Source: Pelotomaculum sp. UBA4789 (lineage in GTDB: Bacteria > Bacillota > Desulfotomaculia > Desulfotomaculales > Pelotomaculaceae). From it: a DNA stretch of 22,721 nt. The position numbers and the translations under genes are program-made. Location: positions 64,268 through 86,988 of the forward strand of contig DHGV01000052.1 in NCBI GenBank assembly GCA_002402945.1. Reading direction: 5' to 3'. The notes under the pieces are model-generated. The model was not told the DNA's origin. It searched no databases and saw nothing but the letters and a program-made list of their open reading frames with translations. This document shows positions 15,933 through 22,708 of this stretch, piece after piece. Positions within the stretch are counted from its first letter, which is position 1. Every line of letters starts with the position of its first letter.

Positions 15933-16382
15933 TCATGGCATAAAATATGCCTTATTTTTTTCTTGTTTTTCCTGTAAAACCCTGGCCCAGTCACCGTCGG
16001 CAATAACCTCGGCGTTTTTCTTAAGCCAGTCTGCTTTGGCAGGCGGCCACATATATACGTGTGCTTTCACTGTTTTCCCTGATTCCAGCAGCTCCACATC
16101 CCTGATTTCACGGACCAGCAGGCTCTGGCTTTCAACATCGGTGTACTTTTCTATGTCATCGATTTCCGGCAGAATAAATTTGAGATCCCTGGCTTCAAAC
16201 AAGACTCCCTTTACTTCTCCTTCACCGTCCAGAACAACAGGATAGCCATCACCGGGCACGAGATACATCACACCTTTGAGCCTGGCCTGATAGATCTTGT
16301 GTTCATGAGGCTCTATAAAACGCTTGTAGTTTTTCAAGCCTGGAAGCAAAGTGCCATAAACGAAAAGACTATTTAAATACAT
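15933..16382 (-). CDS. Gamma-glutamylcyclotransferase-like protein (AIG2/YtfP fold)
   Basis: A 149-residue protein with the GGCT-like fold. The N-terminal FVYGTLLPGLKNY matches the substrate-binding YGTL/YGSL loop, and EIDDIEKYTD holds the acidic residue expected to act as the general acid/base. GYPVVLDGEGEVKGVLFEA lies in between as in YtfP/AIG2 proteins. Such enzymes release 5-oxoproline from gamma-glutamyl amines, but many bacterial members have no known substrate. The start is ATG 16382 with AAAGGAGG ending ~7 bases upstream; the frame opens 13 codons further but those have no ribosome site. It is convergent with the cupin gene, whose terminator lies inside its 3-prime end. It is transcribed alone. 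Confidence 0.85.
   Translation of the reverse strand: MYLNSLFVYGTLLPGLKNYKRFIEPHEHKIYQARLKGVMYLVPGDGYPVVLDGEGEVKGVLFEARDLKFILPEIDDIEKYTDVESQSLLVREIRDVELLESGKTVKAHVYMWPPAKADWLKKNAEVIADGDWARVLQEKQEKNKAYFMP
15937..15962 (+). terminator. Intrinsic terminator of the ABC-cupin operon
   Basis: GGCATA (15937-15942), loop AAA, TATGCC (15946-15951), then TTATTTTTTTC. The T-run is on the + strand, 30 bases after the cupin stop. The hairpin falls within the last codons of the opposite-strand gene. Confidence 0.75.
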
Positions 16383-16519
16383 TAAGCGCCTCCTTTCTTT
16401 ACTGGAAAACTTGGCAAACAATCATTTATATTTAATTTCTTTGCCGAAGTATTTTCCCCTTTTTTTATTTATATTTCTCATTATACTAAAATCGCTGATA
16501 TTTTACAGCCGCAGTTTTT

Positions 16520-16581
16520 TTATGGCTCTGAAAAAGCTGGCTGACTTAGGCTCATACTTGTCAAAAAACAGGCAGCCATAA
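16520..16581. repeat. Inverted repeat in the divergent gap upstream of rubrerythrin
   Basis: TTATGGCT (16520-16527) is repeated inverted as AGCCATAA (16574-16581), extended by CTG/CAG with a two-base bulge; about 46 bases lie between the 8-base arms. It sits in the 299-base gap between the cyclotransferase-like gene and rubrerythrin, which otherwise is AT-rich with no gene. It could be a leader RNA hairpin or a palindrome with no function. Confidence 0.4.
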
Positions 16582-16649
16582 GTACCGTACTTTCTGAATA
16601 ATTAATAAATATTTAAGAAAATTAAAGTAAAATGATAATAAGTTTATTG

Positions 16650-16663
16650 TTATAATAATATAA
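16650..16663 (+). promoter_or_regulatory. Probable -10 element and PerR-like half site before rubrerythrin
   Basis: TTATAAT at 16650-16656 contains a perfect TATAAT and is also an exact half of the PerR box (TTATAAT-N-ATTATAA); the following ATATAA is only a partial second half. No good -35 was found at 17-18 bases. Peroxide-responsive control of rubrerythrin is known in clostridia, so this is a plausible but weak call. Confidence 0.35.
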
Positions 16664-16681
16664 AAAACTGGAGGGGTAGTA

Positions 16682-17173
16682 TTGAGCACTGATAAGAATC
16701 TGAAAGAAGCCATTGCCGGTGAGTCACAGGCAAACCGCAAGTACGCTGCTTTTGCCCAAAAAGCCGAAGCAGAGGGTTATCCCGCTGTGGCGAAAATGTT
16801 CAGGGCGGCTTCCGAAGCGGAAGCGATCCATGCCCTGGCAGAGATGAAAGCCCTGGGGATCGTAAAAACCACCGCTGAGAACCTGAAGGGCGCCATTGAA
16901 GGTGAGACCTTCGAATTTACCCACATGTACCCGGGATTTATCGAGGAAGCGGAAAAGGAATGCCACAACCAGGCCAAAAGAGCTTTCAACCACGCCAACG
17001 AGGCCGAGAAGGTCCACGCGGCATTATACCAAAAGCTGCTGGATTCCACAGAAAGCAAGCCCGAGGTGGAGTATTACCTCTGCACGGTTTGCGGCAATGT
17101 AGTGGAAAATGCCCCGCCTGACATATGTCCGATCTGCGGCGCTCCGGCAAAAGCATTTAAAAATGTAGGGTGA
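16682..17173 (+). CDS. rbr: Rubrerythrin
   Basis: A non-haem di-iron peroxidase that reduces hydrogen peroxide in anaerobes. The 163-residue protein has a ferritin-like four-helix domain with the expected acidic and His ligands (AIAGESQANRKY, EAEAIHALAE, EGETFEFTHMYP, NEAEKVHA), then a C-terminal rubredoxin-like iron site with two Cys-X2-Cys pairs (LCTVCGN and DICPICGAP). The start is TTG 16682 after GGAGGGG at 16670-16676. It is a single-gene unit with an AT-rich promoter region and a terminator downstream. The electron donor (rubredoxin or another flavoprotein) is not encoded nearby. Confidence 0.96.
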   Translation: MSTDKNLKEAIAGESQANRKYAAFAQKAEAEGYPAVAKMFRAASEAEAIHALAEMKALGIVKTTAENLKGAIEGETFEFTHMYPGFIEEAEKECHNQAKRAFNHANEAEKVHAALYQKLLDSTESKPEVEYYLCTVCGNVVENAPPDICPICGAPAKAFKNVG

Positions 17174-17225
17174 TGATAATCTGCTGTAAAGACTGAAAAG
17201 ACAGGACCATATAAACCTGTTAATA

Positions 17226-17262
17226 AAATACCTCAGATTTAAAATAATCCGAGGTATTTTTA
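17226..17262. terminator. Bidirectional terminator between rubrerythrin and the YkgJ-type gene
   Basis: AAATACCTC-A-GATT (17226-17239) pairs with AATC-C-GAGGTATTT (17246-17259): 13 pairs and one mismatch around TAAAAT, followed by TTTA. The A-run on the left arm supplies a U-run for the opposite strand, so it can serve both convergent genes. Confidence 0.8.
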
Positions 17263-17273
17263 TGCACATTTTT

Positions 17274-17741
17274 TCAGCACATTACCAGTTGCGGCTTTCT
17301 TTCCACCAGTTGCAAAAGCTCGGCATAGAGGGGCAGTTCTTCTCTTTTCAGATATGCTGTGGAATGACCGCTGTATACGCATCCCTTGAGCAAACTATTA
17401 CCCTGGCTGTTATAATGGCCGTAAACACGGCAAAAGTAAGGACGAACACGGTAGATGGCACAGAGATCGCCTGCCTGGAAAGGACAATGTCCCAGCGCCT
17501 CAATATCACCCCAAATTTTAATTATCCTGTTGTTTGAAAAATCTTCAAACTTCTTTAATAAATTATCATTATGTACATATCTCCTGATGTTCTGCAGCTC
17601 CAGCGGGTAAACCCGCAGCATGGATAAATTCCGGCAGCATTCGCCACAGCTGCCGCAGGCTCTGTTTGATGGCTGAAGCACAAGATCAAGCTTTTCGTAA
17701 AAACCCGCCAGTTCATGAAGTAAAGTTTCCGTAAAAAGCAC
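17274..17741 (-). CDS. YkgJ-family cysteine-cluster protein
   Basis: A 155-residue protein of the YkgJ/Fli B-like CxxCxxCC family, thought to bind a metal or Fe-S cluster; biochemical role unknown. It shows CGSCGECC at 29-36 and then CPFQAGDLCAIYRVRPYFCR followed by YG, the characteristic second Cys block, plus a further Cys near LLKGCVYSG. The start is uncertain: GTG 17741 has only a weak TTGGGG upstream, and no ATG fits better. It lies downstream of and on the same strand as the 424-residue gene across a 139-base gap, and shares a terminator with rubrerythrin. Confidence 0.83.
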   Translation of the reverse strand: MLFTETLLHELAGFYEKLDLVLQPSNRACGSCGECCRNLSMLRVYPLELQNIRRYVHNDNLLKKFEDFSNNRIIKIWGDIEALGHCPFQAGDLCAIYRVRPYFCRVYGHYNSQGNSLLKGCVYSGHSTAYLKREELPLYAELLQLVERKPQLVMC

Positions 17742-17880
17742 CCCAATGTGGAAATATTCTTATTTAATAGTACCACATGGTGGGGTAATTTGAAACGATT
17801 TACATTGCAGAATTTTCAGAAATAATTAATAATTGAAAATTATTTAGCCAAAAGATCGTCGAAAAAGAGTCAAACGAGAT

Positions 17881-19155
17881 TTAGTGGAGCATATCGTCCT
17901 TGTCACGGACGGATTTCAGCAGGTTTTTCTCTAGATCTTCCAGCATTTCTTCCACAATTTTTGTTGTAACCTGCTTGAATTCTCCAGGTTTGTATTCCGG
18001 CGGTTTTGTGCCGGTTTTTGAATTATCAGTATCCCTATCTGCTTTATCGCGGCCAGGCGCCGGCTCGATGATGACTATTGACTGTATGGTATCATCTCCG
18101 GAAAGGGATTTTGCCAGCAGCCCATTTAGTTTGGAAAAATTTTCTCCTGGTGAGTTCTGCGCAAGATCAAGGGCGGCAAAATCATTTCTTGAGGCCTTGC
18201 AGGTTATGATGCAGGACTTTGTATCCAAAGTTTCCTCGATTTTATCATTTTCAACCAGCCCGTTAAAGCCAACCCACTGCACATGCCTGGCTGGGATTGC
18301 TTTAAAAATGGTGTCTATTGCGATCAGGGCAATTTGCTGAATAATGTCCAGGCAAAAAACATCGAACTCCTGATCACTCATTTTGATGGGGGCAATTTCT
18401 CCCGCTTTTTTATTATATTGATAACTGACAGTGCGCGGCAGGTCATAATAGGATGGCAGCAAAGCATCAACAACCAGTAGTTTTTCTGACGGCTGGTAAA
18501 CAGCGTCAAAGTAAACCGTGACTGGATCAGGCATAGTTATCTCTTTTAGGACTATTCTCGCATAACTTTGGATGGCTGCGGGGTGACCCTTTTCGTAATC
18601 CAGCTGCAGCTGTTCAACCGCGCTGTTATATTCCGACTGAGTGTTTAGATACACTGTTCTCTCTTTTTCATGGGCGGCGCGCTGGGCTTCTTTTTCCTCC
18701 TCATACTGCTTGAGCAACAGGGTGTAAGCATTTTTAGCATCGTTTTCTTTCTGCAGGCGTTCTTTTTTCACAGCAGGAGACAGCAGCTCAGAAAAAGTGC
18801 TCTTTGGCGGTACCCCTATCTCCCGGGCAATCTGGTTATATCTGGGGGTGGTACTTTTAAATACAAAAGGGGGATAAGGCATGTCATTATAGAGAGACGC
18901 CCAATCCGCCTTGGGGCCGGCGGCCAGGTTGTCTCTGAGGATGTTTTTACAGCCTTCAATAAAAAGTTCTGCTTGTGTTGATTCAAATTCAGCCAGCTGC
19001 TTGAGATCATCAAGCTTCTTTCTCTCTTGCTGGACCTTCTCCATTCTTTCCTGGCGGGACCGCTCTTTTTGTGCCCTGACATACGCTTCCGGGAGGGTTT
19101 CAAGCAGTATTTCCTCAAGATCTGCCTGGTCGGGTTGCTGTATCTTTTCTTTCAT
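17881..19155 (-). CDS. Coiled-coil protein with restriction-system-associated C-terminal region
   Basis: A 424-residue soluble protein. Residues ~10-65 and ~125-200 are rich in Glu, Lys, Gln and Arg and look helical or coiled coil. Residues ~205-365 (SYARIVLKEI, KLLVVDALLPSYYDLPRTV, FCLDIIQQIALIAIDTIF, VQWVGFNGLVEN, SCIITCKASRNDF, FSKLNGLLAKSL) follow the pattern I recall from the C-terminal part of DUF4236 and other restriction-system proteins (Y-LP-LDDLP, QIALRTLHELF, VFNGWV, FKxLKG). The charged tail (~365-424) is low complexity then helical. No nuclease or ATPase motif is seen. The start is ATG 19155, as AAGGTGGG precedes it; ATG 19179 upstream lacks a site. Function unknown; a defence-related role is an inference from the domain only. 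Confidence 0.75.
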   Translation of the reverse strand: MKEKIQQPDQADLEEILLETLPEAYVRAQKERSRQERMEKVQQERKKLDDLKQLAEFESTQAELFIEGCKNILRDNLAAGPKADWASLYNDMPYPPFVFKSTTPRYNQIAREIGVPPKSTFSELLSPAVKKERLQKENDAKNAYTLLLKQYEEEKEAQRAAHEKERTVYLNTQSEYNSAVEQLQLDYEKGHPAAIQSYARIVLKEITMPDPVTVYFDAVYQPSEKLLVVDALLPSYYDLPRTVSYQYNKKAGEIAPIKMSDQEFDVFCLDIIQQIALIAIDTIFKAIPARHVQWVGFNGLVENDKIEETLDTKSCIITCKASRNDFAALDLAQNSPGENFSKLNGLLAKSLSGDDTIQSIVIIEPAPGRDKADRDTDNSKTGTKPPEYKPGEFKQVTTKIVEEMLEDLEKNLLKSVRDKDDMLH

Positions 19156-19257
19156 GGATTTTCCCACCTTTCTAGTCATCTTTCAGCTTAACATAAAAAC
19201 CTTTTTATATAAATATCACATCTTGTATTGCTGGCAGGTCATTTTGACCTAAACCCG

Positions 19258-19287
19258 TTGCCATCGAACAGGTACCCGGCATATAAT
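19258..19287 (+). promoter_or_regulatory. SigA-type promoter for the trpF-like gene
   Basis: TTGCCA (19258-19263) and a perfect TATAAT (19282-19287) with an 18-base spacer, 58 bases before the ATG at 19346. Confidence 0.6.
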
Positions 19288-19345
19288 ATATTTTAGCGCT
19301 AAGCTATATTTTTAATTACTACTATTAAAGAAAAGGACTGCTCTC

Positions 19346-20044
19346 ATGAAAAATATTTGCAGGGTTAAGATATGCGGGATCACCAGTCTGGAAGATGCCT
19401 GCCTGGCGGCGGAGGCAGGCGCCGACTATGTCGGGGTTATCATAGAGGTCGCGTTTTCACCCCGTACCATGTCTATAAACGATGCTGTCCCGATTTTTAC
19501 ATCAGCACTGCTCCCCGTCGTGGCGCTGGTCCACCGGATGAAGCCTGAAAGGCTTCAGGAACTGCTGCTGATACTGAAGCCTCACGCGATCCAGTTCCTA
19601 AGCCAGGAGGGGCCGGAGATGGCCGGGTGGCTGAAAAAGCTGCAGCCAGGTTTACAGGTCTGGCAGTCGCTCTTTCTGCCTGCGGACGGTGAGTCTGCCG
19701 CTGGTTTTGACTTTGCGGCGCTGGCTGAAAAAACAGCACTGTGCCGGCAAGCCGGCGTGGATGCGGTTTTATTCGATACGGCTGCGATAGCCAGCGGTAA
19801 ATTCGGGGGTACGGGGCTGACTGCTGACTGGCGCCTGGCAAAAGAGCTCGTGAGGGAAGCGAAACTGCCCGCATTTTTGGCCGGCGGGATTAATCCAGGC
19901 AATATCCGCAGGGCTGTGGAAACGGTAAAGCCTTATGGTATTGACCTGAGCTCCGGGGTAGAGGAATCACCCGGCAAGAAAAGCTCCGCCAGGCTCAGAG
20001 CCCTAATGGAGGAGTTAAGACAGGCTGAGACAACCAAAACATAA
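19346..20044 (+). CDS. trpF: Phosphoribosylanthranilate isomerase-like protein (divergent TrpF)
   Basis: TIM-barrel protein of 232 residues. TrpF converts N-(5-phosphoribosyl)anthranilate to CdRP in tryptophan synthesis. Visible support: VKICGIT near the N-terminus with the catalytic Cys (9), the catalytic Asp in VLFDTAA, GGTGLTADW, LAGGINPGNIRRA and the phosphate-binding GIDLSSGVEESPGKKS. Oddities: the strand usually reading QLHG is IQFLSQEG, and GFxFxxKSPR is replaced by GVIIEVAFSPR. It stands alone with its own promoter, away from any trp gene, whereas trpF is commonly in a trp operon. ATG 19346 follows AAAAGGA. Either it supplies trpF for a scattered pathway or it is a paralogue with another phosphoribosyl-type substrate. 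Confidence 0.82.
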   Translation: MKNICRVKICGITSLEDACLAAEAGADYVGVIIEVAFSPRTMSINDAVPIFTSALLPVVALVHRMKPERLQELLLILKPHAIQFLSQEGPEMAGWLKKLQPGLQVWQSLFLPADGESAAGFDFAALAEKTALCRQAGVDAVLFDTAAIASGKFGGTGLTADWRLAKELVREAKLPAFLAGGINPGNIRRAVETVKPYGIDLSSGVEESPGKKSSARLRALMEELRQAETTKT

Positions 20045-20063
20045 CGAGATATTTCGATTATTT

Positions 20064-20096
20064 CGGGGACATATCCTGATTTAGGATGTGTCCCCG
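20064..20096. repeat. Palindromic GGGGACA/TGTCCCC hairpin element
   Basis: A 14-bp stem (20064-20077 with 20083-20096, one G-U type pair) around loop GATTT, 20 bases after the trpF stop. It has no U-run, so it is more like a dispersed REP-type palindrome than a terminator, although it could stabilise the 3-prime end of the message. First of five palindromes in the 408-base gap 20045-20452. Confidence 0.7.
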
Positions 20097-20171
20097 CTCC
20101 TCTGTCTGGTGTCATGAAACGATAGCAGTATCTTCAAGAAAGATGAATCCCCGTTCCGCAGTCTGCAGAGT

Positions 20172-20223
20172 GCCGTAGGGTCGGCTTTAGCCGACCATGT
20201 GCGGCTGAAGCCGCACCTACAAT
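20172..20223. repeat. Double-hairpin repeat closed by GTAG/CTAC (three-way junction)
   Basis: GGTCGGC-TTTA-GCCGACC (20179-20196) is followed by GTGCGGC-TGAA-GCCGCAC (20199-20216). The pair is flanked by GTAG (20175-20178) and CTAC (20217-20220), which can pair to close a three-way junction. The two hairpins look like variants of one another. This is a compact mobile-palindrome unit. A half copy lies at 20336-20357. Confidence 0.75.
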
Positions 20224-20258
20224 TCCTTACATCTCTTGCGATGTCGCCATGAAGTTAT

Positions 20259-20320
20259 TGTCATCCTGAGCGGCAGCGAAGGATCTCACGCCAGATTCTT
20301 CACTGGCGTTCAGAATGACA
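20259..20320. repeat. Long imperfect palindrome (TGTCATCCTGAG type)
   Basis: Arms 20259-20286 and 20293-20320 pair over 28 positions with about five mismatches around a six-base loop. Starts TGTCATCCTGAGCGG and ends CAGAATGACA; this TGTCATTCTGAGCGAAGCGAAG-like style is a repeat I recall from many bacterial genomes. No coding potential seen. Confidence 0.7.
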
Positions 20321-20335
20321 AAGTATGATCGTTCT

Positions 20336-20388
20336 GTAGGGTCGGCTTTAGCCGACCAAGGAAGCAAGAGAACCGTCCCCCTGCTTCC
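20336..20388. repeat. Half copy of the GTAGGGTCGGC repeat plus an adjacent GGAAGCA palindrome
   Basis: GTAGGGTCGGC-TTTA-GCCGACC at 20336-20357 repeats the left half of the element at 20175-20196 exactly. Immediately after, GGAAGCA (20360-20366) pairs with TGCTTCC (20382-20388) around a loop containing GAACCGTCCCC, another repeat-like module. Confidence 0.65.
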
Positions 20389-20482
20389 CATGTGTCATGC
20401 AGCAAAAATGTTTTTATGTTAAAATACGGTTACTATATTAAGGCAAGAGGTTATGGTTTTGGAAAATGGAGCAGGGGTGGAT

Positions 20483-21571
20483 ATGAACCGCCGCTGGCTG
20501 ATTGGCCTGGTCAATTTCTTTCTTAGCTTTGCCACCCAGGGATCAATAATTTTCATACCATTACTGGGAGCTGATCTCGGGGCATCTGACTTCCAGGTCG
20601 GCTTGGTGGGCGCTGTTTACGGAACCGCGTTTTTATCGTCATCTCTATATTCAGGCTGGAAGTCAGACCGCCTGGGCCGGCTTGTTTTTGTCAGGTGGGG
20701 GCTTTTAATCAGCAGCGCGGCATTTGCCACACAGCTATTTGCCAATAGCGTCCTGGTGTTGATGCTGGTGCGGGGGGCAGTGGGCTTTTCACTCGGCATA
20801 GCAACTGCTGCTATGATTGCCTATGCCTTTGAAGCGGACATCGACATGGGTAAATACAGTTCATACGGGTCACTGGGCTGGATTTTTGGCGCCCTGGCAG
20901 CGGCGTTTGTTGCAGATATCCAAATGCTGTTCTGGCTTAGCTTTATTTTCTGCCTGCTGGCATTTCTTTTATCCCTGGCATTTCATAAGAAACCTGTGTA
21001 CAAATTTTCCGCACCTCCAAACCTGTGGCATGTTCTGCGGCGGGATTACAGGGTTTACCTGGCTGTTTTCCTGCGACACCTGGGCGCCGCTGCGGTTTGG
21101 ATCATATTGCCTCTGTACCTGGCTTCGCTGGGTATGGATAAATTTTGGATCGGCCTTTTGTGGGGTATAAACTTCGCTGTGCAGTTCCTGGTGATGCGCT
21201 TTATGGAGAGGTTTTCCGAGGTCAAGATTTTTTTCTTTGGCCAGCTGATCTCTGTGCTGGTATTCACCGCGATGGCTTTTTTCACGGGCCGGACGCACCT
21301 GATAATTATCATGGCGCTTTTAGGGGTGGCCTGGTCCTGCTTGTATGTCGGCGCCCTGCTTATTGTCCTGCGCAGCGGTGAGGAAAAAGGGACCGCGGGT
21401 GGCTTGTTTCAGGCCACCCTGAATTTATGCAGCGCTGTCGGGCCGTTTCTTGGAGGGCTTATCGCCCAGGGATGGGGTTATCGCGGGGTGTTGTTTTTTG
21501 CTGCTGCCCTTGGTTTGGCGGGAATGCTGGCTGCTATGCCGGCAAAAAAGCAAGCGACCGTTAACCGGTAG
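20483..21571 (+). CDS. Major facilitator superfamily transporter
   Basis: A 362-residue membrane protein with about 11-12 hydrophobic segments and the MFS hallmark loop between helices 2 and 3 (GWKSDRLGRLVFVRWG, a form of GxxxDRxGRR). A second-half counterpart is weaker, at MERFSEVKIFFFG. The N-terminal half ends near a Tyr/Lys-rich cytoplasmic loop (FHKKPVYKF). Start chosen is ATG 20483 because GCAGGGGTGG lies just before it; ATG 20453 in frame has the weaker AAGAGG only three bases away. An extended -10-like TGTTAAAAT at 20417-20425 may be its promoter. Substrate unknown; drug efflux or sugar uptake cannot be told apart. Its end overlaps the convergent deacetylase gene by 11 bases. Confidence 0.85.
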   Translation: MNRRWLIGLVNFFLSFATQGSIIFIPLLGADLGASDFQVGLVGAVYGTAFLSSSLYSGWKSDRLGRLVFVRWGLLISSAAFATQLFANSVLVLMLVRGAVGFSLGIATAAMIAYAFEADIDMGKYSSYGSLGWIFGALAAAFVADIQMLFWLSFIFCLLAFLLSLAFHKKPVYKFSAPPNLWHVLRRDYRVYLAVFLRHLGAAAVWIILPLYLASLGMDKFWIGLLWGINFAVQFLVMRFMERFSEVKIFFFGQLISVLVFTAMAFFTGRTHLIIIMALLGVAWSCLYVGALLIVLRSGEEKGTAGGLFQATLNLCSAVGPFLGGLIAQGWGYRGVLFFAAALGLAGMLAAMPAKKQATVNR

Positions 21572-22313
21572 TATTCCCCAGATCAAACCCCTCCAGCATT
21601 GCCTTAACATTTTTGCCCAGCACCCGGTGGTTATAGCCGCCTTCGAGAACGGCAAAAAACCTGCCCTGGCAGAACTTGCGGGCGTGGTTGGAGATCATGC
21701 CGCCCATTATGGCGAAGTCCTCAGTTGAGTAGATCAAACCCCAGTCGTCCTTGTGCTTGTCAAATCCGGCGGAGACCGCGATCAGGTCACAATCCCTGTT
21801 GATGCTCAGGCACTCTTCCAGTCCTTTGATGTTATAGACACTGTAATAATATACATCACTGTTGCCCTCGAAGAGGTTGTCGGTTCCATCACCAAAATGA
21901 AGGTCAGTGTCGACGATCAGGACTTTCTTTACTGATCCCAGCCGGCGCAGTTTCTCCACCGCTATGGCTATGTTGTTGAACCAGCAGAACCCCCAGCTCG
22001 AATCCCTGCTGGCATGATGGCCGGGCGGCCTGACCAGGGCGAAAGCCGGATCTCCCTGCACAGCCATCTCTCCTGCCTTGATTGCCCCGCCTGCGGAATA
22101 CATGGCGACCTCATAGAGAGGACCACGTCTTTTTACCCATTCCAGGTGTTCCTGGCTGTGTACCAGCAGAATATCCTCTTCAGCAGCCGGCTGCGGCTCA
22201 ACAAATTCGTATAATCCCGCAAGCTCATCAACAATGCTCTCCATCCTGCCCGCCGCCGCGGCGGGGTCGTAGTCATATACACTGCGGTATAAATCATGAA
22301 AAACTACTTTCAT
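21561..22313 (-). CDS. Histone deacetylase-family (HDAC-like) amidohydrolase
   Basis: Zn-dependent deacetylase of the arginase/HDAC fold, 250 residues, cytoplasmic; bacterial members act on acetyl-lysine proteins or acetylpolyamines. Visible motifs: FALVRPPGHHA with the paired catalytic His, GFCWFNNIAIA, the zinc ligands in DTDLHFGDGT, ISAGFD-like VSAGFDKHKDD with the third ligand, and LEGGYN with the conserved Gly-Tyr. The second His of the usual DxHHG is Phe here. It starts at ATG 22313 after AGGAGGAG; GTG 22316 is an in-frame alternative. Compared with HDAC/AcuC proteins of 300-380 residues it is compact, as in one bacterial subgroup. Overlaps the MFS gene end by 11 bases on the opposite strand. 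Confidence 0.9.
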   Translation of the reverse strand: MKVVFHDLYRSVYDYDPAAAAGRMESIVDELAGLYEFVEPQPAAEEDILLVHSQEHLEWVKRRGPLYEVAMYSAGGAIKAGEMAVQGDPAFALVRPPGHHASRDSSWGFCWFNNIAIAVEKLRRLGSVKKVLIVDTDLHFGDGTDNLFEGNSDVYYYSVYNIKGLEECLSINRDCDLIAVSAGFDKHKDDWGLIYSTEDFAIMGGMISNHARKFCQGRFFAVLEGGYNHRVLGKNVKAMLEGFDLGNTTG

Positions 22314-22453
22314 CACATCTCCTCCTGGATGACGAGATAATAACAGATACGGTTGTTAATTCAGTCTGATGAAAAATCTGCACGATTCTTTATCACATTA
22401 TAAGATATATATTAAATAATGCTTTAAAATAATTTAAATTTTTATTAAAATAT

Positions 22454-22519
22454 CTTAGTCGGGGCAATATCCCTGAGCATGCGGCAGGCAAAAGGATAAA
22501 AGTACTTTGAAGAACTAAG
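22454..22519. other. Possible structured leader before the TIGR04076-like ORF
   Basis: CTTAGT (22454-22459) and ACTAAG (22514-22519) can close a stem around a GC-richer core with a GGG/CCC mini-hairpin (22462-22473), in otherwise very AT-rich sequence. It matches no riboswitch class I know. The rest of 22317-22576 holds no gene I can support. Confidence 0.25.
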
Positions 22520-22576
22520 CGGTATATGTTAAAGTTATATGAAATACGTTTTAAAGCGGATGCCTGAGGTGGTAAA

Positions 22577-22708
22577 ATGTATAAACACAAGGTAGTTGCA
22601 ACTGTGGTGGAAATCCGGGGCGATGGTAAATGTTCATACGGCCATAGAATCGGGGACACATTTGAGTTTGCGCAATTTACACCGGGAGGGCTGTGCCACC
22701 TGACTTGA
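22577..22708 (+). CDS. TIGR04076-like protein, short or interrupted
   Basis: ATG 22577 is preceded by GAGGTGG (22566-22572) at good spacing. The 43 residues include VVEIRGDGKCSYGHRIGDTF and FTPGGLCHLT, which match the first half of TIGR04076-family proteins (usually ~90-100 residues, function unknown; the conserved Cys in KCSYGH and GGLC are present). A TGA at 22706-22708 then ends the frame, where family members continue with a Tyr-Pro containing helix. The next codons after the stop (PLFV) look compatible with that continuation, so this may be a pseudogene, a sequencing error or a truncated protein. The window ends 13 bases later. Confidence 0.6.
   Translation: MYKHKVVATVVEIRGDGKCSYGHRIGDTFEFAQFTPGGLCHLT

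Noticed and set aside
17820..17845. AT-only inverted repeat AAATAATT/AATTATTT
   Set aside because: The arms are pure A/T in an AT-rich gap, so pairing is expected by chance; not convincing as a terminator.
20045..20452. CRISPR-like array
   Set aside because: The repeats differ from one another, are palindromic and have no regular spacers; they look like dispersed REP-type elements.
22393..22659. 88-codon open frame on the - strand at the right edge
   Set aside because: No family resemblance, no clear ribosome site, and it covers both AT-rich non-coding DNA and the better supported + strand ORF.
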